This document shows, one piece after another, positions 1 through 5,457 of a stretch of 5,695 bases of DNA. The DNA is taken from contig JAPLYR010000044.1 of assembly GCA_026395455.1 (NCBI GenBank), forward strand, positions 1-5,695, read 5' to 3'. The notes under the pieces were generated by a model, which saw nothing but the letters and a program-made list of their open reading frames with translations, made no database searches and had not been told where the DNA came from. The position numbers were made by a program, and so were the translations under genes. How positions within the stretch are numbered: position 1 is the first letter of the stretch; every line of letters starts with the position of its first letter. This DNA is from Candidatus Roizmanbacteria bacterium. GTDB taxonomy: Bacteria; Patescibacteriota; Microgenomatia; UBA1406; GWC2-37-13.

Positions 1-1067
1 TCTAATGTCTCTGCATATATTTCTCGAATCTCATCAAACATTCCCGTATATGTTGCTGGGTTAGATCGAGGTGTTCTTCCAATAGGTCCTTGATCTACTA
101 AATACACTCTCTCAATGCTATGTTGCCCAACAAGACGAGTAAAATCTCCCATCGTCTCTTGATAGTATCCATCCAAATGATATTTGAGTGCAGGATACAG
201 TGTTTCTGTAATCAATGTAGATTTGCCAGAACCAGAAACGCCGGTGATTGCAATCATGTTGCCAAGTGGAATCTTAAGATCCACATTTTTTAGATTAAAT
301 TGCGTCGCTCCATGGAGTTCAATCCATCCTCTTTCTGTTACAAGTTTTCTTTTGGTAATAGGTATTTTCTTTGTTCCAAATATATACGCTCCTGTTAATG
401 ATTTTCCTTCTTTTTCAATTTCAGTCAATGTACCTGCAGCCACCAAATGTCCACCTTCTTTTCCTGCTTTTGGACCAAGCTCAATCAGATAATCTGCATT
501 TTGTATTGTCTCTTTGTCATGTTCTACAACAACAACTGTATTCCCAATATCTCTTAAATGTTTTAATGTTCCGATTAATGCATCCACATCTCGAGGATGA
601 AGCCCAATAGATGGTTCATCAAGAACATAGAGAACCCCCGTTAGTCCACTTCCAATTTGAGATGCAAGACGTATACGCTGTAACTCTCCTCCAGAAAGAG
701 TTCGTGCAGCTCTGTTAAGAGTTAAATAGGCAAGTCCAACATTTGAAAGAAAAGAAACACGTGTACTAATCTCTTTAAGAATCATTGTTCCAACCTCGGA
801 TTCGTATCTGTTTAATTTGACTGGTAATTCATCTGTTATATATGATTTTAAAAGTTTTATGGATTCGTCACACACATCCATAATATTTTTTCCATCGATT
901 GTCACTGCAAGAACTTCTGGTTTTAAACGTCTTCCCTTACACTGATCACATTGTTCTTCTCTCATGTATCTTCCTACTTCAACTTCATCATTGCCAGTTT
1001 GTGATTCAAAAAATCGCTTTTCAAACTCTGGCACAAGTCCTAAAAATTTCTCATAAATGGCAGTATC
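1..1067 (-). CDS. uvrA: UvrA, C-terminal continuation in the -1 frame, cut by the window edge
   Basis: This is the second part of the same UvrA, read from GAT at 1067-1065 without any stop down to position 1. In composite numbering (360 residues before the shift) it has a CDQC zinc-module pair (C400/C403) followed by RRLKPEVLAV, the ABC signature LSGGE (484-488), Walker B VLDEPS (508-513) with GLHPRD after it, the switch histidine in VVVEHD, the GG.LVAAGT linker, SLTGAYIFGTKK, the second Walker A GVSGSGKS (about 645-652), and VDQGPIGRTPRSNPATYTG. These positions match those of full-length UvrA proteins, so no other material is missing. About 220 residues, including the last zinc module and the second signature/Walker B, lie beyond the window. 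The first in-frame ATG here (965) lies inside the conserved zinc region, so an independent start is unlikely; this is the same gene as the preceding entry. Confidence 0.93.
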
Positions 1068-2146
1068 TTTTTTTCGTCAGCATCACCAAGTGGTTTATTC
1101 ATATCGATTCCTTCTTCTTCACAGAACTGTTTCAGAAGTCGGATATACCAGGTATCTTGGAAATACACTTTATTGAATGGTAAGATTCCACCTTCATTGA
1201 TACTTAGTTTTTTATTTATGATTTGATCTGGATCTATTTTATAGATTGTTCCCAAACCTTTACATTTCTCACATGCACCAAGAGGTGAATTAAAAGAGAA
1301 CATGCGTGGTTCAATGGAAGGAAGTGAAAGATTACAATTGGGACAAGAGAAATTTTCAGAGAATAGAATGTCAGTTACACCTCTCAAAATAACAAGTCCA
1401 TCTGAGAGCGCTAAAGACTGCTCAGTACTTGCAGTAATGCGAGATCGCAAATTTGACATATAGATCTCATCTTTAACTTCTTTTTGTGATAAGTTAAATG
1501 TTTCAATTATTACCTCAATGGAGTGTTTATTTGTTTTGAGAAGTGGAATATCATCTTTCTGCAAATCAAATTCTCGTTTGTCTACAAAAACTCTAGAGTA
1601 TCCTTTTGTTCGAATATTATCAAATAAATCTTTAAACTCTCCCTTTTTTTGTCGAACAACCGGCGATAAAAGCATAAACGCATGGGGCTTTGACTTATCT
1701 GTCGCCACATCTGCTTGAGATGCTTTTATTATGCGTTCTACGATTTCATCTAGACTCAATTTGGTGATTTCAATATGACAGTTTGGGCAGTGAGGATGAC
1801 CGATTCGTGCAAAAAGTAGACGTAAATAGTCAAATACTTCGGTGATAGTTCCAACAGTTGAACGTGGGTTGTGTGAAGAGCTTTTTTGATCAATGGAAAT
1901 GGCAGGAGATAAGCCTTCGATAAGGTCAACATCTGGTTTTTCCATAATTCCCAAAAACTGGCGTGCATATGCAGACAATGATTCGACATATCTGCGTTGA
2001 CCTTCTGCGTATAGCGTGTCAAATGCAAGTGAAGACTTTCCAGATCCAGAAACACCAGTGATTATGACAAGTTGATCTTTTGGGATGTTCACGTCTATAT
2101 TCTTTAGGTTATGTTGACGGGCTCCTTTGATTGTTATTTGGTTCAT
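1040..2146 (-). CDS. uvrA: UvrA, excinuclease ABC subunit A, N-terminal part up to the frameshift
   Basis: UvrA is the DNA-damage-sensing ATPase of nucleotide excision repair; as a dimer it binds distorted DNA and loads UvrB. This reading frame covers 368 codons. It carries the first Walker A (GVSGSGKS, residues 31-38), the Q-loop region with DQKSSS (about 86-91) and NPRSTVGT, a CPNC pair (C120/C123), and the first structural zinc module with cysteines C268, C271, C292 and C295 around the conserved EPRMFSFNSPLGAC stretch. It then stops at TAG (1040-1042), eight codons after an A7 run, before the ABC signature and Walker B of the first ATPase. On its own this product could not form a complete nucleotide-binding domain. 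The true gene continues in the -1 frame (see the 1-1067 entry). The ATG at 2146 fits the usual family start (MNQITIKGARQHNLKN). No Shine-Dalgarno is visible upstream (TTTTAAATAATTTT). The gene lies 130 bp downstream of uvrB on the same strand. Family assignment is certain; whether the break is biological is not. Confidence 0.95.
   Translation of the reverse strand: MNQITIKGARQHNLKNIDVNIPKDQLVIITGVSGSGKSSLAFDTLYAEGQRRYVESLSAYARQFLGIMEKPDVDLIEGLSPAISIDQKSSSHNPRSTVGTITEVFDYLRLLFARIGHPHCPNCHIEITKLSLDEIVERIIKASQADVATDKSKPHAFMLLSPVVRQKKGEFKDLFDNIRTKGYSRVFVDKREFDLQKDDIPLLKTNKHSIEVIIETFNLSQKEVKDEIYMSNLRSRITASTEQSLALSDGLVILRGVTDILFSENFSCPNCNLSLPSIEPRMFSFNSPLGACEKCKGLGTIYKIDPDQIINKKLSINEGGILPFNKVYFQDTWYIRLLKQFCEEEGIDMNKPLGDADEKKILPFMRNF
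1067..1073 (-). other. A-AAA-AAG slippery heptamer at the uvrA frame break
   Basis: On the coding strand the frame reads GAA AAA AAG ATA with an A7 run (plus-strand t's at 1068-1074). The heptamer A AAA AAG sits in the phase used by known -1 frameshift sites such as E. coli dnaX. A -1 slip here gives ...DADEKK then DTAIYEKFLG..., joining the two UvrA frames exactly. The zero-frame stop follows after eight codons. An undercounted A8 homopolymer or a real one-base deletion would look identical. I see no convincing stimulatory Shine-Dalgarno 8-14 nt upstream and no strong downstream hairpin, which weakens the programmed-shift reading. Confidence 0.6.
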
Positions 2147-2163
2147 AAAATTATTTAAAAATT

Positions 2164-2279
2164 TAAACTCTAAATACTAAATCCTAATCAAATTTGAAAA
2201 CATAAATTAAAAAATTAAATATTTTATTTAGAATTTTGCTTTATTTGTTTAGAGTTCAGGGTTTATAGTTTAGTGTTTA
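2164..2279. repeat. Inverted arrays of a degenerate 7-bp repeat flanking the uvrB-uvrA spacer
   Basis: On the minus strand, beginning with the TAA stop codon of uvrB, the sequence runs in exact 7-nt phase: TAAACAC, TAAACTA, TAAACCC, TGAACTC, TAAACAA (2279-2245). At the other end, on the plus strand, the same unit reads TAAACTC, TAAATAC, TAAATCC, TAATCAA (2164-2191). The two arrays face inward, so the spacer is bounded by imperfect inverted repeats, with a perfect 9-bp core (aactctaaa at 2166-2174 against tttagagtt at 2248-2256). The middle, 2192-2244, is almost pure A/T. No GC-rich hairpin with a T-tract is present, so this is not a standard terminator. It might be a small mobile-element remnant, a replication-slippage product or a structured mRNA spacer; its function is unknown. 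Confidence 0.6.
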
Positions 2280-4328
2280 ACTTATCTCCTTTATCTTTTC
2301 TCTCAACATAATTGCTGCTTCAAAATTCATATCCTCTGCTGCACGTTTCATTTCTTTTTGTAGTCTTTTAACTGTTTTTTTCTTATCAAATGGTGTTAGT
2401 CCATCTTTCTTAATACTTTGAATATATTCTTGGTAACGTCCCTTAATTGGCTCATTCAGCATTTCCAAGTCCTCTTCTTTTTCTATAATACGTTCACGGA
2501 TAGGTTTATAAATCGTTGTCGGAGTAATGTTGTGTTTAGTATTATATGCAACTTGATACTCTCTTCTTCGTCTTATTTCGTCAATTGCTTCTCTCATGGA
2601 GTTAGTCTCTGTATCTGCATACATTAAAACTTCTCCACCAACATTACGTGCTGCCCGACCCATGGTTTGGATAAGTGCCGTCTTTGATCGAAGAAAGCCT
2701 TCTTTGTCAGCATCTAAAATGGCAACCAAACTAACCTCAGGTAAGTCGATTCCTTCACGGAGAAGATTCACTCCAATCAACACATCATATTCATGTTTTC
2801 GTAAACTATCCAAAATATCAGATCGTTCAAGAGTCTCAATATCGGAATGAAGATAGGTGGCTTTAATTCCTTTGTCTTTGAGATAGGAAGTTAAATCTTC
2901 TGCAATTCTTTTTGTCAATGTTGTGACAAGAATTTTTCCTTTTGAATCTTTCTTAACTCGTTTTTCAATTTCAATCACTAAGTCCTCAACTTCATTTTTT
3001 GATGGACGAACCATTATTTCTGGATCTACAATTCCTGTTGGTCTTACCAACTGTTGAACAATACCTGCATGATCGGTAGAAATGTTTTTATCATCTCCTT
3101 TAAGAGCCTCTTGTTTTGATAGTTCAATTTCCCATTCATTTGGCGTTGCTGAAGTATAAATAATATGAGGAGGTATCTTATAAAACTCCTCGAATTTCAT
3201 AGGTCTATTGTCATACGATGCCTTGAGTCTAAATCCAAAGTCAATAAGCATCTTTTTTCGCGCAAAGTCTCCATTAAACATTCCTCTAATTTGTGAAACA
3301 GACATGTGTGATTCGTCAATAACAACCAAAAACTTATCTCCATATGCTTGACGGAAATAGTGAAGAAGTGAATATGGTGGATCGCCTTCCTTGCGACCGT
3401 CAAAATAACGAGAATAATTTTCAATTCCATTTACATATCCTATTTCCTTTATCATTTCCAAGTCATGAGTGACTCGCTGCTTTAAACGTTGAGCCTCAAC
3501 AATATGTCCAGCTTTTTTGTGCATTTCAACCTCAAATTCCATATCTTTACGAATTTGCTTCTCTGCTTCTACAATAGTTTTTGGATCAGCCATAAAATGT
3601 TTTGCAGGAAATATAATGAGCGCTTCTTGACTCATTGATTGTTTTCCAGTAAGTGGGTCAAATTGCACGATTGAGGTCACAAGATCACTTTCATAAGAGA
3701 CTCTATATCCAATATCTTCATATGCTGGATAAATATCAATACTTGATCCACGTTGACGAAATGTTCCACGCTTAAAATCAAATTCACTTCGATCGTATTG
3801 GAGCTGTGCCAAACGGAACTGAACGTCATGGAGGTTAAATGGACCACTTACCTTTAAATCTAAAATATATTTGCCGTAGTCAAGAGGGGAACCAATGTTA
3901 TAAATACACGATACTGAAGAAACAACGATGACATCTTTTCGTGTAAGGATATTCGTAGTCGATTGTAGACGGAGTTTATCGATTTGTTCGTTAATTTGAG
4001 CTTCTTTTTCTATATAGGTATCACTGGCTGGTAGATACGCTTCTGGCTGATAAAAATCATAGTAAGACACAAAATAGGAAACACCATTGGTGGGGAAAAA
4101 CTCTCTCATTTCCTGGTAGATCTGCCCAGCAAGCGTTTTATTGTGAGAGATGATAAGTGTTGGCAACTGAAGTTTTTGTATGACATTGGCTACGGTAAAT
4201 GTCTTTCCAGAGCCTGTCACACCAAGTAAAACCTGGTTTTTCTTACCAGACTCAATACCAGCTACCAATTCATCGATTGCTTCTGGCTGATCTCCTGTAG
4301 GCAAAAATGGTGATTTGAGTACAAACAT
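2277..4328 (-). CDS. uvrB: UvrB, excinuclease ABC subunit B
   Basis: UvrB is the damage-verifying helicase-like subunit of nucleotide excision repair. It is loaded by UvrA and then forms the pre-incision complex with UvrC. From the ATG at 4328 the protein has 683 residues, close to the family norm of about 670. Visible are TGDQPEA (11-17), Walker A GVTGSGKT (36-43), the DNA-gripping beta-hairpin region beginning YYDFYQPEAY (89-98), the DEAH-like box DESH (338-341, the same numbering as E. coli UvrB), motif III SATP (393-396), motif V LLREGIDLPEV (about 523-533), motif VI QTMGRAARN (554-562), and a C-terminal UVR motif (about 646-683) for binding UvrC or UvrA. A TTG at 4352 would add eight residues (MVPIFSYF) absent from the usual N-terminus, and it lies upstream of the predicted transcription start, so ATG 4328 is preferred. 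No Shine-Dalgarno is seen. No disruption is visible. Confidence 0.97.
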   Translation of the reverse strand: MFVLKSPFLPTGDQPEAIDELVAGIESGKKNQVLLGVTGSGKTFTVANVIQKLQLPTLIISHNKTLAGQIYQEMREFFPTNGVSYFVSYYDFYQPEAYLPASDTYIEKEAQINEQIDKLRLQSTTNILTRKDVIVVSSVSCIYNIGSPLDYGKYILDLKVSGPFNLHDVQFRLAQLQYDRSEFDFKRGTFRQRGSSIDIYPAYEDIGYRVSYESDLVTSIVQFDPLTGKQSMSQEALIIFPAKHFMADPKTIVEAEKQIRKDMEFEVEMHKKAGHIVEAQRLKQRVTHDLEMIKEIGYVNGIENYSRYFDGRKEGDPPYSLLHYFRQAYGDKFLVVIDESHMSVSQIRGMFNGDFARKKMLIDFGFRLKASYDNRPMKFEEFYKIPPHIIYTSATPNEWEIELSKQEALKGDDKNISTDHAGIVQQLVRPTGIVDPEIMVRPSKNEVEDLVIEIEKRVKKDSKGKILVTTLTKRIAEDLTSYLKDKGIKATYLHSDIETLERSDILDSLRKHEYDVLIGVNLLREGIDLPEVSLVAILDADKEGFLRSKTALIQTMGRAARNVGGEVLMYADTETNSMREAIDEIRRRREYQVAYNTKHNITPTTIYKPIRERIIEKEEDLEMLNEPIKGRYQEYIQSIKKDGLTPFDKKKTVKRLQKEMKRAAEDMNFEAAIMLREKIKEIS

Positions 4329-4354
4329 AAAATAGGAAAATATTGGAACCAATC

Positions 4355-4384
4355 ATTTTACCATAAAAACTGATACACAGTCAA
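4355..4384 (-). promoter_or_regulatory. sigma70-type promoter of uvrB (-35 TTGACT, extended -10 TGGTAAAAT)
   Basis: On the minus strand TTGACT (4384-4379) is followed by an 18-nt spacer and TAAAAT (4360-4355), preceded by TGG as in extended -10 elements. Transcription would start near 4348, leaving about 20 nt of leader before the ATG at 4328. That start lies downstream of the TTG at 4352, so it decides the start codon. A short imperfect palindrome (ACTG-N5-CAGT, 4369-4381) overlaps the -35 and spacer and could be an operator. It does not match the E. coli or Bacillus LexA boxes. Confidence 0.7.
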
Positions 4385-4660
4385 TGCGAGTTGAGATAAT
4401 ACGTAATACAGGTGGCACGATTGAAGGGATCCTAAAATAATAATAAACTTCGCATTTTAAAAATATATTTAGTAATTCGAAGCAGTATGCCAGGCATGTT
4501 GACCTTTTTGCGGCCGAGAGTTGAGAGTGAGGAATGGAAAAACGATGCAAAACGGCGCAACTGCCGGCATATGCAAGAATTACTAAAAATCAAATTACAT
4601 CGTTCTATTTCATCGGAAGCACAAGAACAGAAAATACGGAGCATATTTCCATATTAAATT
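4385..4660. other. Region without a recognised gene between the uvrB promoter and the dedA promoter
   Basis: Apart from the doubtful 56-codon frame, this stretch holds only minor items: an 18-codon ATG frame at 4384-4440, a short AAT microsatellite (about 4435-4446), and a small hairpin CGGC-GCAACT-GCCG near 4551-4564 that includes the palindrome TGCCGGCA. No tRNA, riboswitch core or terminator is recognised on either strand. Confidence 0.5.
4487..4657 (+). CDS. Possible small protein of 56 residues, unrecognised
   Basis: An ATG at 4487 opens a 56-codon frame ending at TAA 4655-4657; a second in-frame ATG is at 4496. The frame is open further upstream to a stop at 4433-4435. The product begins MPGMLTFLRPRVESEEW and is rich in K, R, E and Q, with a likely helical, highly charged second half ending RSIFPY. 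There are no membrane segments and no motif I recognise. The region is somewhat GC-richer than its flanks in 4500-4575. No Shine-Dalgarno and no clear -10 sit in front of it. Its stop overlaps the start of the dedA promoter. It could be a genuine small gene, the decayed end of a larger one, or chance. The opposite-strand frames over the same stretch (4353-4550 and 4432-4644) encode low-complexity, family-less sequence and look less gene-like. Confidence 0.3.
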   Translation: MPGMLTFLRPRVESEEWKNDAKRRNCRHMQELLKIKLHRSISSEAQEQKIRSIFPY

Positions 4661-4672
4661 CTCAATTATTAT

Positions 4673-4680
4673 GGCATAAT
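4673..4680 (+). promoter_or_regulatory. Extended -10 promoter of dedA (TGG-CATAAT), probably giving a leaderless mRNA
   Basis: TGGCATAAT matches an extended -10 (TGN-TATAAT with one mismatch). The -10 hexamer at 4675-4680 ends 7 nt before the dedA ATG at 4688, which is the normal distance from a -10 to the transcription start. The AUG would therefore be at or within a nucleotide or two of the 5' end. The -35 region (about 4652-4657, TATTAA) is weak, as is common for extended -10 promoters. No Shine-Dalgarno is present. Confidence 0.6.
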
Positions 4681-4687
4681 TACAGCT

Positions 4688-5329
4688 ATGGAAATCATAA
4701 AAATCTTAATTGACTTCATTTTACACATCGATGTACATTTAACCCAGATCACTGCAACATATGGAGTGTTAACCTATGCAATTCTATTCGGTATTATCTT
4801 CATGGAAACAGGGTTGGTTTTCACCCCCTTCCTTCCTGGCGATTCACTCCTTTTTGCTGCTGGCGCAATAGCCGCACTGGGAAGTCTGAATATTTTTGTT
4901 TTGGTTGGTCTCCTTTTTGTCGCGGCACTTGTTGGCGATACCACAAATTATTTCATTGGTCATTTTTTTGGAAAGAAAATCGTTGCCCACCCCATTATTC
5001 CTATCAATGAGGAACATATTGAAAAAACAAAAGCCTTTTTCAAAAAGTATGGAAAGAAAACCATCATCATGGCACGATTTGTCCCTTTTGTTAGAACATT
5101 TACTCCATTTGTAGCTGGTGTAGGTCGCATGGGATATAAACAGTTTATTTCATACAGTATCGTTGCCGCAGCATTATGGGTCTCCTTGGCAACATTTGCA
5201 GGATATTTCTTTGGCAATATTCAAATTGTCAGAAAAAACTTTTCATTGGTTATCCTCCTTGTTATTCTCATATCTCTTGTTCCTATTCTATTTGAGGTTG
5301 TTTCGAAAAAATTGAATAAGAATAAGTAA
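4688..5329 (+). CDS. dedA: DedA-family inner-membrane protein (VTT/SNARE-associated domain)
   Basis: DedA-family proteins are polytopic inner-membrane proteins linked to membrane homeostasis, lipid-carrier or phospholipid translocation and proton-motive-force maintenance; the exact substrate of this member is unknown. The protein has 213 residues, normal for the family. The N-terminus (LIDFILHIDVHLTQI, residues 7-21) closely resembles E. coli DedA as I remember it. Hallmarks are METGLVFTPFLPGDSLLFAAG (39-59), VGDTTNYFIG (82-91), ARFVPFVRTFTPFVAGVGRM (129-148) and AGYFFG (171-176). The four charged residues known to be essential in E. coli YqjA/YghB are present at E40, D52, R130 and R136. Hydrophobic segments lie near 24-48, 68-86, 152-175 and 185-205, and a basic tail KKLNKNK follows. 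The gene starts 360 bp from uvrB and diverges from it; rsmI follows 128 bp downstream. No break is seen. Mechanism remains uncertain. Confidence 0.95.
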   Translation: MEIIKILIDFILHIDVHLTQITATYGVLTYAILFGIIFMETGLVFTPFLPGDSLLFAAGAIAALGSLNIFVLVGLLFVAALVGDTTNYFIGHFFGKKIVAHPIIPINEEHIEKTKAFFKKYGKKTIIMARFVPFVRTFTPFVAGVGRMGYKQFISYSIVAAALWVSLATFAGYFFGNIQIVRKNFSLVILLVILISLVPILFEVVSKKLNKNK

Positions 5330-5331
5330 TA

Positions 5332-5432
5332 TTCGTGAGTGCCCTGTGCGTTTGAGTAGTCTAACGCCCTGTTTGAGCACTCGAATTATCATTGTGCGAG
5401 TTCGTTAGCTACGCAAAAGCATAGGGCACGAA
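5332..5432. repeat. Nested inverted-repeat element between dedA and rsmI
   Basis: Three stems nest symmetrically. The outer stem pairs 5339-5349 (GTGCCCTGTGC) with 5419-5429 (GCATAGGGCAC): 11 pairs, one of them G-T. It extends by TTC (5332-5334) with GAA (5430-5432) across a 4-nt bulge. The middle stem pairs 5356-5366 (GTAG-t-CTAACG) with 5403-5412 (CGTTAGCTAC): 10 pairs with one bulged base. The inner stem pairs ACTCG (5379-5383) with CGAGT (5397-5401). The stretch is clearly GC-richer than its surroundings. There is no T-tract on either side, so a simple terminator is unlikely. It may be a structured RNA, a REP/MITE-like element, or a cruciform upstream of rsmI. No coding frame of interest is seen here. 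Confidence 0.65.
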
Positions 5433-5443
5433 GAGAAATCAGT

Positions 5444-5449
5444 TATAAT
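5444..5449 (+). promoter_or_regulatory. Consensus -10 (TATAAT) of rsmI, probably leaderless
   Basis: A perfect TATAAT lies 8 nt before the ATG at 5458, so transcription should start at or next to the A of the start codon. There is no clear -35 at the expected 17-nt distance (ATAGGG at 5421-5426, inside the right arm of the inverted repeat) and no Shine-Dalgarno. The inverted repeat ends 11 nt upstream of the -10, which puts its right arm where RNA polymerase would contact the -35 region. Confidence 0.6.
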
Positions 5450-5457
5450 ACTAAAAT

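Noticed and set aside
965..1042. Translation restart making the second half of UvrA a separate protein
   Set aside because: The break falls inside the first ATPase half (Walker A on one side, signature and Walker B on the other), the first in-frame ATG is within the conserved zinc region, and the AGGA just after the stop is only 3 nt from a GTG, too close for a working start.
184..1183. Plus-strand open frames opposite uvrA
   Set aside because: They are antisense shadows of the conserved UvrA coding sequence, which I translated directly on the minus strand.
4410..4432. T-box-like string AGGTGGCACGA on the plus strand
   Set aside because: The upstream plus-strand sequence where a specifier stem would lie is the uvrB promoter and coding region, and no tRNA-synthetase or amino-acid gene follows.
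4353..4644. Minus-strand open frames of 65 and 70 codons
   Set aside because: They overlap the uvrB promoter or each other, have cysteine- and serine-rich composition with no family signal, and lack start signals.
5359..5408. attC-like integron recombination site (GTCTAAC matches RYYYAAC, with GTTAG opposite it)
   Set aside because: The right core reads GTTAGCT rather than GTTRRRY, the inner boxes do not show the usual two-part L box with extrahelical bases, and no integrase or cassette context is seen; the stems extend beyond what an attC needs.
5339..5429. tRNA or rho-independent terminator
   Set aside because: There is no T-loop GTTCRANYC in the right place and the 11-bp outer stem is too long for an acceptor arm; no T-tract follows the stem on either strand.
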